Below, piece after piece: positions 1 through 8,178 of a DNA stretch of 8,183 bases. The DNA is from Halieaceae bacterium (lineage in GTDB: Bacteria; Pseudomonadota; Gammaproteobacteria; Pseudomonadales; Halieaceae). The notes beneath the pieces are model-generated. The model saw nothing but the letters and a program-made list of their open reading frames with translations. It searched no databases and was not told the origin of the DNA. Numbering within the stretch: the first letter of the stretch is position 1; the number at the start of each line of letters is the position of its first letter. A program made the position numbers and the translations under genes. The stretch covers positions 1-8,183 of the forward strand of contig WTHO01000010.1 in the NCBI GenBank assembly GCA_011523115.1, read 5' to 3'.

Positions 1-1399
1 CTTTTCTGACTTCTTGATGTGGCTCATCATGCGTCGCCGGCGCTGTACCCTGCCGCTGGGTTAATTTGTTGCGTTTCCCCGCATAGGGATTGTCACCAGA
101 GCGAAGCTCGATACGGATAGGCGTACCGTGCAGGGCCAGCTCTCGGCGAAAGGTCTTTTCCAAGTAGCGCTGGTAACTCGCCGGCAGCGCCTCGGTCTGG
201 GTACCGTGCACCACGACCACCGGCGGATTCTGCCCGCCTGCGTGGGCATAACGAAGTTTGACCCGGCGGCCGTTCACCATAGGTGGTGGGTGGGTCGCCA
301 CCGCGTCTTCCAGAATGCGTGTGAGTCGGGGCGTACTCAAGGCTCGCGTCGCGGCCTCGTGAGCCGCGTGGATCGAGCCGTAAAGCTTGCCCACGCCCGA
401 CCCGTGCAAGGCTGAGATAAAGTGAATGTCCGCGTAGTCAATAAATTGCAGTCGCCGTCGCAATTCTGAGCGGATCCAGTCCCGCTCGTCGGCCTCGATC
501 CCATCCCACTTGTTCAGCGCAATAACCAGTGCGCGGCCAGCGTCAATGCACTGCCCCAATAAGTGCAGGTCCTGCTCCACAATCCCTTCATGGGCGTCCA
601 GCGTCAGGATGACCACTTGTGCGTCGGCGATTGCCTTCAGGGTTTTGACAATCGAGAATTTCTCTACCGCCTCGCGGACGTTTTTGCGTTTGCGCACACC
701 TGCGGTATCGATGAGCGTGTAGCGCTGGCCCCGGCGCTCATAGTCAATGTAGACGCTATCGCGGGTCGTGCCCGGTTGGTCGTAGACCACCACCCGCTCC
801 TCCCCGAGCAGACGATTCACCAGCGTCGACTTACCCACGTTCGGGCGCCCGACGATCGCTACACGAATACCACCGCTGGCTGCGTCCGGCTCCTCGGGTG
901 ACGTGCTGTCGATCCACGGCGAGAGAACCGAGCTAATCAGCTTTCTTACGCCACGATTGTGCGAAGCGGCAATGGGATGGATCAGATCTACGCCCAATTG
1001 ATAGAAGTCGCTGGCGGCAATGTCCTCTCCTACTCCGTCGATCTTGTTGACCACCAGATGAAAGGGCTTGCTTGTTGTCCTGAGGTGAGTCACCAGAGAT
1101 TCATCACCCGGTTGCAGGCCTGCGCGGCCGTCAACAAGCAACAGCACAACATCCGCTTCGGCAATGGCGGCCATCGACTGGCTTGCCATGGCCGCATCGA
1201 TACCCGCTTCCTCGCCGGTGATGCCACCGGTGTCGATGACAATGAACCCCGTATCCTCAATGCGCCCATGTCCGTACTGCCGATCCCGCGTCAGACCGGA
1301 AAGGTCGGCAACCAGTGCATCCCGACTGCGGGTTAGCTGGTTAAAGAGGGTGGATTTGCCAACGTTGGGGCGGCCCACCAGAGCGAGCACAGGGAGCAT
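1..1399 (-). CDS. der: Ribosome biogenesis GTPase Der/EngA (3' end beyond window, apparent frameshift near C-terminus)
   Basis: Der is a tandem-GTPase that assists assembly of the 50S ribosomal subunit in the cytoplasm. The reading frame from the ATG at 1399 is open for about 466 codons to the window edge. The first G domain has GRPNVGKST near residue 9, DTGG at 56-59 and NKID at 118-121. The second G domain has GRPNVGKST at 184-192, DTAG at 231-234 and NKWD at 296-299. A KH-like domain fills roughly residues 345-450. The two G domains joined by a short acidic linker are diagnostic of the family. The start [16 protein letters not shown] matches the usual Der N-terminus; no clear Shine-Dalgarno is seen, and the start lies 4 bases after the bamB stop, suggesting coupling. 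The frame follows the family to about Q450 (KRNKLTQRQ), then becomes non-homologous, while the expected basic tail ([14 protein letters not shown]) lies in the next frame at 45-1. Identification is very secure; the true C-terminus is not. Confidence 0.96.
   Translation of the reverse strand, partial: MLPVLALVGRPNVGKSTLFNQLTRSRDALVADLSGLTRDRQYGHGRIEDTGFIVIDTGGITGEEAGIDAAMASQSMAAIAEADVVLLLVDGRAGLQPGDESLVTHLRTTSKPFHLVVNKIDGVGEDIAASDFYQLGVDLIHPIAASHNRGVRKLISSVLSPWIDSTSPEEPDAASGGIRVAIVGRPNVGKSTLVNRLLGEERVVVYDQPGTTRDSVYIDYERRGQRYTLIDTAGVRKRKNVREAVEKFSIVKTLKAIADAQVVILTLDAHEGIVEQDLHLLGQCIDAGRALVIALNKWDGIEADERDWIRSELRRRLQFIDYADIHFISALHGSGVGKLYGSIHAAHEAATRALSTPRLTRILEDAVATHPPPMVNGRRVKLRYAHAGGQNPPVVVVHGTQTEALPASYQRYLEKTFRRELALHGTPIRIELRSGDNPYAGKRNKLTQRQGTAPATHDEPHQEVRK
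46..50 (-). other. Probable single-base frameshift site in the der 3' end
   Basis: Read on the minus strand, the codons CAG GGT ACA lie at 52-44. Removing one G from the GGG run (50-48) would give CAG GTA CAG, and the frame would continue as [18 protein letters not shown]. That resembles the known Der C-terminus (E. coli ends near TQMRKRKRLMKHIKKNK, from memory). The frame as given instead reads [18 protein letters not shown], which does not look like Der. The sequence shows both frames directly; the choice between sequencing error, real mutation and ribosomal slippage is open. Confidence 0.8.
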
Positions 1400-1403
1400 G
1401 GCG

Positions 1404-2576
1404 TCAGTTTCGCGTTTCGACGTCGTAGGCTTTCAGCGTACCGTCGTTGGTGTAGACGAACAGACGGTTACCCCGCACCAGCATGTCTGCTCGCGCACCG
1501 CTAGAGTCGACTTTGGTTCTCCCGACAATGTCTCCATCCACCTGGGACAGCAGATGGAGATACCCTTCGAAGTCTACGACCGCGACGTAGCTACTGACCG
1601 GGGTCGGTCGGGACAGGTCTCTGAAGCCCAGATCAATGTTCTGCCAGCGGACGCCCTGCCCATTGCGCAGGAAAGCGCTGACGGTGCCGTCGTCATCAGC
1701 AACGTAGACATTGCCAAACCCGACACCGACACCTGATACCGACGAGACATTGCGCTGCCAAATCCGGCGCCCTGAACGAATATCGATAGCAACGAGCCGG
1801 CCCTGATAGCTCGCGGCGTATAGCTCGGTGCCCTGCAGTGCCATGGTCCCGTCAATATCGACGATCCGCTCGATCTCGGAGCGACCCTGCGGAATGGCAA
1901 CGCGCGCCTCCCAGGCAACGTTACCGGAACGCAGGTTCACCGCCACAACCTTGCCGTCCGCGAATCCCGCAATGGCATTATCGCCAAGAATCATGGGCGT
2001 GCCGGTTCCGCGCAGCGTCAACACGGGCACATCGCTGGTGTATGTCCAGCGCACTTCACCAGTCTCATAGTCAAAACCCATCAACTTGCCGTCATAGGTC
2101 TGAGCTACCGTGTATTGACCATTGGCCTGTGGCGCCGACAGCACCTCGCCCGAGACGACGGTGCGCCAGATCTCCTCACCGCTGCTGGCATCGAGCCGCA
2201 TCACCAAACCTTCGGAGGCACCGACAAATATCGAGTCCCCGTGGTGGCCCACACCCCCCGAGAGCGCCAGTTCGAGATCCCGCTTCCAGCGGACACGGCC
2301 ACTCTCGGGCTCCACGGCCACCACTCTGCCCTCGGCGGAGGCGACGTAGATAGTGTCCTTCACCAACACCGGATTGATTTTGTAAAGACCCTCACCCTGT
2401 CCGTCGCCAACACCTCGCGACCAGCGGCTTTTCAGCTTCGCCTGCTCCGTGATTTTCTGGAGCTCCACTGGCTCCCGGGGATCAAACTCGTCATCACTGA
2501 ACCAGCCTTTGATCGTGCTACAACCGGTCACCAGCGCGAGACTCAGCACACAGATAAAACGGCAGGCCCGGAACAT
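1404..2576 (-). CDS. bamB: Outer membrane protein assembly factor BamB (lipoprotein)
   Basis: BamB is the beta-propeller lipoprotein of the BAM complex, which folds beta-barrel proteins into the outer membrane; it binds BamA from the periplasmic side. The 390-residue product (family about 392) begins with a lipoprotein signal peptide ending in LVTGC, with the lipidated Cys at 19 and Ser at +2, consistent with outer-membrane sorting. The rest is repeated PQQ-like propeller blades, such as [30 protein letters not shown] and [15 protein letters not shown]. An LTLR segment at about 186-189 corresponds to the E. coli loop reported to contact BamA, and [12 protein letters not shown] at about 232-243 is a family signature. 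The ATG at 2576 shares its A with the yfgM stop (TGATG), with GAGGA at 2590-2586, so translational coupling is likely. An in-frame TTG at 2579 would add one residue and is the less likely start. Confidence 0.97.
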   Translation of the reverse strand: MFRACRFICVLSLALVTGCSTIKGWFSDDEFDPREPVELQKITEQAKLKSRWSRGVGDGQGEGLYKINPVLVKDTIYVASAEGRVVAVEPESGRVRWKRDLELALSGGVGHHGDSIFVGASEGLVMRLDASSGEEIWRTVVSGEVLSAPQANGQYTVAQTYDGKLMGFDYETGEVRWTYTSDVPVLTLRGTGTPMILGDNAIAGFADGKVVAVNLRSGNVAWEARVAIPQGRSEIERIVDIDGTMALQGTELYAASYQGRLVAIDIRSGRRIWQRNVSSVSGVGVGFGNVYVADDDGTVSAFLRNGQGVRWQNIDLGFRDLSRPTPVSSYVAVVDFEGYLHLLSQVDGDIVGRTKVDSSGARADMLVRGNRLFVYTNDGTLKAYDVETRN

Positions 2577-2578
2577 CA
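2574..2578 (-). promoter_or_regulatory. TGATG stop/start overlap coupling yfgM to bamB
   Basis: The minus strand reads TGATG at 2578-2574: the yfgM stop TGA and the bamB ATG share the A at 2576. With GAGGA at 2590-2586 inside the end of yfgM, a terminating ribosome can re-initiate on bamB. This overlap is the main reason to prefer the ATG over the adjacent TTG as the bamB start. Confidence 0.7.
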
Positions 2579-3253
2579 ACTGGCATCCTCGGCAGGTGCA
2601 TCCTCTGACGAGGGGGGAAGTCGCGTCTCCAAAGTACGTACCTTGTTATCGAGGACCACACTGTACTGGCCCAGGTCTGATGCCAAATCTCGACCCTGAC
2701 GATAGGCCGTCAGCGCTGCCTCGGGTCGACCGGCTGCAAGATGGATGTCACCCTCTGCCTGAGCGTAGGCGACCGGATAGGCGCTGCTACCCTTGGCAAG
2801 AATAGCTAATGCCTCGGTTTCATTGCCTTGATCGGCCAGCACGCGCGCCAAACGTAATTGAATCAGCTGCCCAATATCAGAACCCGTATCGCCGGCGGTC
2901 AGAGCCCAGCGAAGCGCCGCTTCTGCGCCTGTCATATCACCGGCATCGACGGCGATACGCGCCTCCAGCATCGCGCCAAATCGCGCATAAGTAGAACTCG
3001 CATGGTCGTCTCTCAGCTCGGTAGCCAGCGACGCCAATGCGTCGGGATCACCGTCACCGAGATGATTCGCCAACATCGCGGCGTAAAGATCTGAGGCTGC
3101 CTCCGTCTGGGATTCCGTGAAACCCTGATACTGCTGCCAGCCAACGGTGCCCAGAACCGCAACCACCACCGCGGCTACGATGCCTTTGCCGTTTTCATCC
3201 CACCAACGCTTGAGGGCTTCGAGATCGGCCTCATCCTGCATGTGATCCGCCAC
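2576..3253 (-). CDS. yfgM: YfgM family ancillary SecYEG translocon subunit (TPR membrane protein)
   Basis: YfgM is an inner-membrane protein with a periplasmic TPR-like domain. In E. coli it associates with the Sec translocon and the chaperone PpiD and helps hand over secreted proteins. This product has 225 residues (E. coli about 206). A cytoplasmic N-terminus carries EALKRWWDENGKG, close to the family's EAVKRFFAENGK. It is followed by one membrane segment at about 24-39 (IVAAVVVAVLGTVGW), then an alanine-rich helical repeat region and an acidic Ser/Pro tail (about 212-225). The GTG start at 3253 is chosen because AGAGGAG (3266-3260) sits six bases upstream; an ATG four codons further in (3241) is the alternative. 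It lies between hisS and bamB, its usual place. Function is by family; the sequence itself shows the membrane anchor and repeat helices. Confidence 0.93.
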   Translation of the reverse strand: MADHMQDEADLEALKRWWDENGKGIVAAVVVAVLGTVGWQQYQGFTESQTEAASDLYAAMLANHLGDGDPDALASLATELRDDHASSTYARFGAMLEARIAVDAGDMTGAEAALRWALTAGDTGSDIGQLIQLRLARVLADQGNETEALAILAKGSSAYPVAYAQAEGDIHLAAGRPEAALTAYRQGRDLASDLGQYSVVLDNKVRTLETRLPPSSEDAPAEDAS

Positions 3254-3259
3254 GCGCGA

Positions 3260-3266
3260 CTCCTCT
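3260..3266 (-). promoter_or_regulatory. Shine-Dalgarno that fixes the yfgM GTG start
   Basis: The minus strand reads AGAGGAG, six bases before the GTG at 3253 and just after the hisS stop. The spacing is near ideal for GTG and too long (18 bases) for the downstream ATG at 3241, so it supports GTG initiation. It is one of the strongest ribosome binding sites in the window. Confidence 0.75.
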
Positions 3267-3268
3267 AA

Positions 3269-4549
3269 TCAGGCACCTTGTGCCTCGGCGAGATACCCCG
3301 CCACAAATGCGTCTAACTCTTCGTCTGCGATGGTGCGCTGTTCGGCGTCAGCCCTGAGCGGTTTCAGGGTTACCTGTTGCGCAGCCACCTCTGCGTCACC
3401 GTAAACCAGTGCCCAAGCGGCTCCGCTTTTGTCAGCACGTTTGAACTGGCTTTTGAAGCTACCACCACCCAAATGCTGAATGATGTCGAGCTCCGGGTAC
3501 TGGCGACGCAGTGCGTCCAATCTTGGCAGACTGTGTCTGAAGGCAGTCTCACCTGCTGTGATGACATACAGATCCGCCGGGGTCGAGACTGTAATATCCA
3601 GCGCCTGCATGAGCAAGGTCAGTCGTTCCAGACCGATCGCGAAGCCCGCCGCCGGCGTCGCCTTGCCCCCGAAGGTTTCTACCAGCGTGTCATAACGCCC
3701 TCCCCCGCACACCGTACTTTGCGCGCCCAGATGGCCGGTAGTCCACTCAAATACGGTCTTGTTGTAGTAGTCGAGACCACGCACGAGGCGGGGGTTGACC
3801 GCGTAGGGGATATTCAATGCGCCGAGGTAATCCAGTAGCTGGTCAAAGTCAGCCTGGGCGTCAGCGTCGACGTAGTCTTGCAGAAGCGGCGCCTCATCAA
3901 GAACGCTCTGGGTGTCAGGGTTTTTACTGTCCAGAATCCGCAGGGGGTTCGTCTCAAGGCGTCGCTGGCTGTCCTCATCAAGCTGGTCACGACGCAGCGA
4001 CAGATAATCCACTAAGGCCTCACGGTAGCGGGCACGGTCAGCCGCTGACCCGATCGTATTGATTTCCAGTTGCAACGCATCATCAACCCCCAGGCGACAC
4101 CAGAGTTGGCGGCATAGCGCGATCAGCTCCGCGTCCTGATCGGGGGTCGCCACCCCGAAGGCCTCCACGCCCAGCTGGTGAAACTGTCTTTGCCGTCCCT
4201 TTTGCGGGCGCTCGTAGCGAAACATCGGGCCCATGTACCACAGGCGCTGGGGCGTCACCGCCAGATTGTGCTGCACCACGGCCCTGACACAGCCGGCCGT
4301 GCCTTCAGGACGCAGTGTCATGCTCTCGTCGTTGCGATCGGCAAAGGTATACATCTCCTTTTCGACGATATCAGTGACCTCGCCGATAGAGCGCGCAAAG
4401 AGTTCGGTCGACTCAATAATCGGTAGCCGGATTTCCGAATAGCCGTAGCTGGAGAGCACCTCTAACGCAGCGTCCTCCATTGACTGCCACAGGGGTGTGT
4501 TCTCGGGCAGGATATCCACCATCCCGCGTATGGCTCTATACGATGTCAT
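3269..4549 (-). CDS. hisS: Histidine--tRNA ligase (HisRS)
   Basis: This class II aminoacyl-tRNA synthetase joins histidine to tRNA-His using ATP in the cytoplasm. The 426-residue length equals the bacterial norm (E. coli 424). The N-terminus AIRGMVDILPENTPLW is typical. Motif 2 includes TLRPEGTAGCVRA (about 78-90) and the loop RYERPQKGRQRQFHQ (111-125). The histidine-specific signature LVRGLDYYNKTVFEW spans about 255-269, and motif 3 is AAGFAIGLERL (300-310). The C-terminal anticodon-binding domain covers roughly 325-420. All key elements are present, so this is the true HisRS rather than the HisZ paralogue, which lacks the catalytic signatures. The ATG at 4549 has no recognisable Shine-Dalgarno and follows the ispG stop by 10 bases, so its translation may depend on ribosomes finishing ispG. 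Confidence 0.98.
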   Translation of the reverse strand: MTSYRAIRGMVDILPENTPLWQSMEDAALEVLSSYGYSEIRLPIIESTELFARSIGEVTDIVEKEMYTFADRNDESMTLRPEGTAGCVRAVVQHNLAVTPQRLWYMGPMFRYERPQKGRQRQFHQLGVEAFGVATPDQDAELIALCRQLWCRLGVDDALQLEINTIGSAADRARYREALVDYLSLRRDQLDEDSQRRLETNPLRILDSKNPDTQSVLDEAPLLQDYVDADAQADFDQLLDYLGALNIPYAVNPRLVRGLDYYNKTVFEWTTGHLGAQSTVCGGGRYDTLVETFGGKATPAAGFAIGLERLTLLMQALDITVSTPADLYVITAGETAFRHSLPRLDALRRQYPELDIIQHLGGGSFKSQFKRADKSGAAWALVYGDAEVAAQQVTLKPLRADAEQRTIADEELDAFVAGYLAEAQGA

Positions 4550-4559
4550 GCGATGGGTG

Positions 4560-5687
4560 TCAGAGGGTACTGGAAATGATGTTGGCGTCCCGTTCGGAGC
4601 GCGCCACCTCCAGGGCGGCCGCCCGATCGCGAATCACGGATTCGAGATGATCGACAAAATCCTGATTACTGACTTTGTGATCCGGCTCTCCTGAAATGTA
4701 AATGAGATTATTGGGGGTCGCACCCGTTAACCCGACGTCGGCTTCCCGCGCCTCGCCCGGCCCGTTGACGATACAACCAATGACAGCGACGTCCATCGGG
4801 GTACGCACATCCTCGAGTCGGTTTTCCAACTCATTCATAGTGCTGATTACGTCAAAGTTCTGTCGTGAGCAGCTCGGACAAGCGATGAAATTGATGCCAT
4901 TGGTCCGCAATTTCAGGCTTTTGAGAATTTCGAAGCCGACTTTGATCTCCTCCACCGGATCTGCCGCGAGGGAAATGCGGATGGTATCGCCGATCCCTTC
5001 CATCAATAACATGCCCAGCCCCACCGCCGACTTAACCGTACCACCGCGGGTGCCGCCGGCCTCGGTGATGCCCAGATGGAGAGGCTGTTCGATTTGCTCT
5101 GCCAGTTTGCGATAGGCCTCGACCGCCATGAAGACTTCGGAGGCTTTCACGCTGACCTTGAAATCCTGAAAGTCGTGCCGATCCAGAATATCAACGTTAC
5201 GCAGAGCAGACTCCACTAAGGCGTCGGCATTGGGCTCCGGGTATTTGCGCAGCAGCTCCTTGCCCAGTGAGCCCGCATTGACACCGATGCGAATCGGAAT
5301 TCCCCGATCCTGACAGGCCGCAATCACTTCTTTGACTTTCGCTTCGCGGCCAATATTGCCCGGATTAATACGGAGACAATCGACGCCGTACTCGGCGACC
5401 TTCAGCGCAATTTTGTGATCAAAATGTATGTCTGCTACCAGCGGCAGTCCGGCGCGTTGCCGAATCTCACGAAAGGCCTCGGCAGCCTCCATGCTCGGAA
5501 CCGAGACCCTGACCAGATCCGCCCCTGCGGCGGCAATGGCCTGAATCTGCGCGACGGTCGCATCGACATCGCAGGTCTCTGTGTTGGTCATACTCTGGAC
5601 TGCGATCGGTGCATCACCACCAATCGGTACGTTGCCTACGTGGATCTGTCTGCTAATGCGGCGCTTAATTGGCGAAGGCTGGTTCAT
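4560..5687 (-). CDS. ispG: 4-hydroxy-3-methylbut-2-enyl diphosphate synthase, flavodoxin type (IspG/GcpE)
   Basis: IspG catalyses the penultimate step of the MEP isoprenoid pathway, reducing MEcPP to HMBPP with a 4Fe-4S cluster and electrons from flavodoxin or ferredoxin. The 375-residue protein (E. coli 372) has the TIM-barrel start with [20 protein letters not shown] (17-36), VADIHFD (84-90) and RINPGNIG (106-113). The C-terminal cluster domain carries Cys270 and Cys273 (CPSC) and Cys305 in [11 protein letters not shown], with Glu312 as the expected fourth ligand. It is the short two-domain bacterial form. The ATG at 5687 is chosen over an in-frame ATG at 5753. It has GAGGA at 5700-5696 and matches the family N-terminus, whereas the longer start would overlap pilF and add 22 unrelated residues. 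The usual upstream neighbour rodZ is missing. Confidence 0.98.
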   Translation of the reverse strand: MNQPSPIKRRISRQIHVGNVPIGGDAPIAVQSMTNTETCDVDATVAQIQAIAAAGADLVRVSVPSMEAAEAFREIRQRAGLPLVADIHFDHKIALKVAEYGVDCLRINPGNIGREAKVKEVIAACQDRGIPIRIGVNAGSLGKELLRKYPEPNADALVESALRNVDILDRHDFQDFKVSVKASEVFMAVEAYRKLAEQIEQPLHLGITEAGGTRGGTVKSAVGLGMLLMEGIGDTIRISLAADPVEEIKVGFEILKSLKLRTNGINFIACPSCSRQNFDVISTMNELENRLEDVRTPMDVAVIGCIVNGPGEAREADVGLTGATPNNLIYISGEPDHKVSNQDFVDHLESVIRDRAAALEVARSERDANIISSTL

Positions 5688-5695
5688 GGCCACTG

Positions 5696-5700
5696 TCCTC
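5696..5700 (-). promoter_or_regulatory. Shine-Dalgarno of ispG
   Basis: The minus strand reads GAGGA eight bases before the ATG at 5687. It supports that start and argues against the upstream in-frame ATG at 5753, which lies inside pilF. Confidence 0.7.
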
Positions 5701-5704
5701 TCGC

Positions 5705-5723
5705 GCACGGCGGTAAACCGTGC
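5705..5723. repeat. Small perfect inverted repeat between pilF and ispG
   Basis: GCACGG (5705-5710) and CCGTGC (5718-5723) are perfect complements around a 7-base spacer, giving a 6-bp stem in the pilF-ispG gap just upstream of the ispG ribosome binding site. No T run follows on the minus strand, so it is not an intrinsic terminator. It might be an RNA processing or translation-modulating hairpin, or chance. Confidence 0.4.
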
Positions 5724-5728
5724 CCTCG

Positions 5729-6553
5729 TTATCGACTCTGACGCTCCATCCACTCCCGGTACTCGGGTGAGTCCGGATACAGGTTACGCAATGCCAACTC
5801 ATAACTGCCCAACGCATCTTGATCGCCTGTTGCATCGGCGATTTGCAGACCGAGCAGGAGCCCCCGCGGCGATTGCTGTGGAGAGACCGTCCTGTAGGCC
5901 CCATGATACCGCTTGGCTTCGTCAGTATCACCCGCCTCGAGTCGAAGAAATCCCATCTCCAGTAGCGCCACGGAGTTGCGCCGATCCATCGACAAGGCGC
6001 GGGTAAAGGCCGCCTCGGCGCCCGCCGGGTTGTCCAGCTGCAAGCGGCAGAGGCCGAGATTCAGGAAAGCCATTGGCCTGCCGCTGTAAAGCGTATCCTC
6101 AGTGACCGTAGAGAACTCGCGTTCCGCCTCACTAAAGCGACCCTGAGAATACAAAAAGGCGGCAAAGTTATTGCGCGCTCTGGACAAAGTCGGATCGGCT
6201 TTCAATGCCGCGCGAAACTGGGACTCGGCCATCTCAAATTCGCCGGTACTCTGATAAACCAGCGCGAAGGCCTCAAATACCTCAGCATTCTCGGGATCGA
6301 TTTCCTGCGCGAGCTCGAGATTACGCTTGGCGTTCTCCCAGTCCCCGACGCCAATATACTGGCGCGCCAGCGCAACCCGCTTATTCAGGGTGGCTTCAAG
6401 ATCAGCGCTCATGGGCGACCCGCCACTGTATTCGGTCACACAGCCGGATAACGATGCGATCAGCAACGCGCACAGAGCCCCCACTGCGGACAGTCGTCCG
6501 ATCCGCCAGAGCCAACGCTCAGCAATAGGGCTGTGATGATGTCGTGGGTTCAT
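5729..6553 (-). CDS. pilF: Type IV pilus biogenesis/stability lipoprotein PilF (PilW), TPR pilotin
   Basis: PilF/PilW is an outer-membrane TPR lipoprotein that guides and assembles the PilQ secretin needed for type IV pilus extrusion and twitching motility. The 274-residue product has a basic N-terminus, a hydrophobic stretch at about 21-35 and the lipobox LSGC with Cys38; Val at +2 does not suggest inner-membrane retention. The mature part is mostly TPR helices, such as [26 protein letters not shown], seen here as positions about 79-104, followed by three or four more repeats. The tail is [16 protein letters not shown], resembling PilF proteins. The position between rlmN and ispG is where Pseudomonas carries pilF. 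The ATG at 6553 is needed to keep the signal peptide; no strong Shine-Dalgarno precedes it, and rlmN ends 20 bases upstream. No other pilus genes are in the window, so the pilus role rests on family and synteny. Confidence 0.9.
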   Translation of the reverse strand: MNPRHHHSPIAERWLWRIGRLSAVGALCALLIASLSGCVTEYSGGSPMSADLEATLNKRVALARQYIGVGDWENAKRNLELAQEIDPENAEVFEAFALVYQSTGEFEMAESQFRAALKADPTLSRARNNFAAFLYSQGRFSEAEREFSTVTEDTLYSGRPMAFLNLGLCRLQLDNPAGAEAAFTRALSMDRRNSVALLEMGFLRLEAGDTDEAKRYHGAYRTVSPQQSPRGLLLGLQIADATGDQDALGSYELALRNLYPDSPEYREWMERQSR

Positions 6554-6573
6554 AGGTCAACCGCAATAGCCGC

Positions 6574-7731
6574 TCAACCCGATTCCAACAGGGTCTGAGC
6601 GCTTCGTCCAGCACGATGGCGCTCAGCCCGACGGGTTCGGTCAACGACTTCCCCCACTAACTGACCGCAGGCTGCGTCGATGTCGTCCCCGCGAGTTGTG
6701 CGCACAGTGACAACGAATCCTGCATCCGTCAGCACCTGCCAGAACCGGCTAACCGCATTGCCACTGGGCCGCTGGTAACCGGAATCAGGGAAATCGTTGA
6801 ACGGAATCAGATTGATCTTGCAGGGATAATCCTCGAGCAGCGCGGCCAACTCTCTCGCCTGATCGACGCTGTCGTTGACCCCTGCGAGCAGGGTATATTC
6901 GATAGTCACCACCCGCTTTTTGTCTGTTTGCGCGTCCAGATAGGCCTTGGCAGAGGCCAACAGCCTCTCGATCGGGTACTTTCGATTGATGGGTACGATT
7001 TCATCTCGCAGTTGATCGTTGGGCGCGTGCAGCGATACCGCCAGACTGACATCCGCCCACTCGGCCAGCCGATCCAGATTCGGCACCACACCCGATGTCG
7101 ACAACGTCACCTTGCGCTTCGACAGGCCATAGGCGAGATCGTCACACATCAAATTCATCGCCGCCACGACGTTATCAAAGTTCAGCAGCGGCTCCCCCAT
7201 ACCCATCATCACGACGTTGGTGACGACACGTCCTTTCCCTGACTGCCAGGCATCGTAAGAATTGATCGCCAGCCACACCTGGCCGATGATTTCCGCAGCT
7301 GTGAGATCACGTTGAAAACCCTGCTTGCCGGTCGAGCAGAAGGTACAGTCCAGACTGCAACCGACCTGAGAGGATACACACAGGGTTGCCCGGTCGCCCT
7401 CGGGGATAAGCACCGCCTCAACGAGACTCCCGCCCTCCACAGCAATAGCCCATTTGCGCGTCCCGTCCTGAGAATCTTGCTGCTCTGCAATACGGGGAGG
7501 CGTGACTTCGGCAATCTGCGACAACCGATCCCGCAAGGCCCGGCTCAGGTCCGTCATGTCATCAAAGTCGCGCACCCCGCGGTGATGAATCCATTTCATC
7601 ACCTGCTGGGCGCGAAACCGCTTCTCGCCCAGATCGACGAAAAACGTCTCAAGTTGGGAACGGGTCAGCCCAAGCAGATTGCGCCGATCCGACGCCGGGG
7701 TCGTGGCAATAATGTGATCCGGCGCAGTCAT
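6574..7731 (-). CDS. rlmN: Dual-specificity 23S rRNA/tRNA adenine-C2 methyltransferase RlmN
   Basis: RlmN is a radical SAM enzyme that methylates C2 of A2503 in 23S rRNA and A37 of certain tRNAs, affecting decoding accuracy and peptidyl-transferase-centre function. The 385-residue protein (E. coli 384) has the radical SAM cluster cysteines C125, C129 and C132 in [16 protein letters not shown]. It also has Cys118 (TLCVSSQVG) and Cys355 ([10 protein letters not shown]), the two cysteines of the methyl-transfer mechanism, at the same numbers as in E. coli by my count. [14 protein letters not shown] (175-188) is the GxGEPL SAM-binding motif. RlmN is preferred over the resistance paralogue Cfr because of length, context and sequence pattern. 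The ATG at 7731 lies 21 bases after the ndk stop without a visible Shine-Dalgarno. The last 20 or so residues are a variable basic tail. Confidence 0.97.
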   Translation of the reverse strand: MTAPDHIIATTPASDRRNLLGLTRSQLETFFVDLGEKRFRAQQVMKWIHHRGVRDFDDMTDLSRALRDRLSQIAEVTPPRIAEQQDSQDGTRKWAIAVEGGSLVEAVLIPEGDRATLCVSSQVGCSLDCTFCSTGKQGFQRDLTAAEIIGQVWLAINSYDAWQSGKGRVVTNVVMMGMGEPLLNFDNVVAAMNLMCDDLAYGLSKRKVTLSTSGVVPNLDRLAEWADVSLAVSLHAPNDQLRDEIVPINRKYPIERLLASAKAYLDAQTDKKRVVTIEYTLLAGVNDSVDQARELAALLEDYPCKINLIPFNDFPDSGYQRPSGNAVSRFWQVLTDAGFVVTVRTTRGDDIDAACGQLVGEVVDRTRRAERHRAGRSAQTLLESG

Positions 7732-7752
7732 GATGTCAGAGCCGGCCGGGGA

Positions 7753-8178
7753 TCAGCGTGAGCAGATCTCGCTCGACGCGAAGAAATAGGCGATCTCGCG
7801 CTCTGCTGAAGCCGGCGAGTCCGAGCCGTGCACCGCATTGGCATCAATTGACTGCGCGAAATCCGCCCGAATCGTGCCTGCGTCGGCCTCCTGAGGGTTG
7901 GTCGCCCCCATCAACTCGCGATTTCGCGCGATCGCGTCCTCGCCCTCCAAAACCTGCACAATCACGGGACCTGAGGTCATGAAGGAGACCAGGTCAGGGT
8001 AAAACGGACGCTCACGGTGCTCCGCATAGAAGCCGCCTGCCAGGTTATCCGACAGGTGCACCATTTTGGCCGCGACCACTGTCAGGCCCGCTGCCTCAAA
8101 ACGGCTGATAATCTGTCCGATCACGTTCTTCCCTACCGCATCGGGCTTGATAATCGATAAGGTGCGTTCCACCGCCAT
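7753..8178 (-). CDS. ndk: Nucleoside diphosphate kinase
   Basis: Ndk transfers the gamma phosphate of ATP to nucleoside diphosphates through a phosphohistidine and so balances NTP and dNTP pools in the cytoplasm. The 141-residue length fits the bacterial family (E. coli 143). It starts with [15 protein letters not shown] including Lys11. It contains the substrate-binding segment [16 protein letters not shown] (about 56-71) and the active-site motif NAVHGSDS with His117. The C-terminus ends in the EICSR-type sequence common in proteobacteria. The whole gene is inside the window, but the ATG at 8178 is only 5 bases from the right edge, so its ribosome binding site and promoter are not visible. 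In related genomes it often precedes rlmN, as here, and may be the first gene of this transcription unit or follow further genes upstream. Confidence 0.98.
   Translation of the reverse strand: MAVERTLSIIKPDAVGKNVIGQIISRFEAAGLTVVAAKMVHLSDNLAGGFYAEHRERPFYPDLVSFMTSGPVIVQVLEGEDAIARNRELMGATNPQEADAGTIRADFAQSIDANAVHGSDSPASAEREIAYFFASSEICSR

Noticed and set aside
1164..1736. Plus-strand open frame of about 190 codons
   Set aside because: It is antisense to the bamB end and der start and shows no family features; long antisense frames are expected at this G+C content.
2115..2699. Plus-strand open frame of about 194 codons
   Set aside because: It lies antisense to bamB and the end of yfgM, has no recognisable domain, and its composition is that of a shadow frame in G+C-rich DNA. 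The minus-strand genes are unambiguous.
5705..5723. Intrinsic terminator after pilF
   Set aside because: The stem is short and no run of T follows it on the transcribed strand, so termination is not supported.
5688..5753. Longer N-terminus for ispG starting at the ATG at 5753
   Set aside because: It would overlap the end of pilF and add 22 residues unlike IspG. The ATG at 5687 has a good Shine-Dalgarno and matches the family start.
6574..7731. Cfr-type antibiotic-resistance methyltransferase
   Set aside because: Length, cysteine positions, the pattern of RlmN motifs and the housekeeping gene context all fit RlmN; there are no mobile elements nearby.
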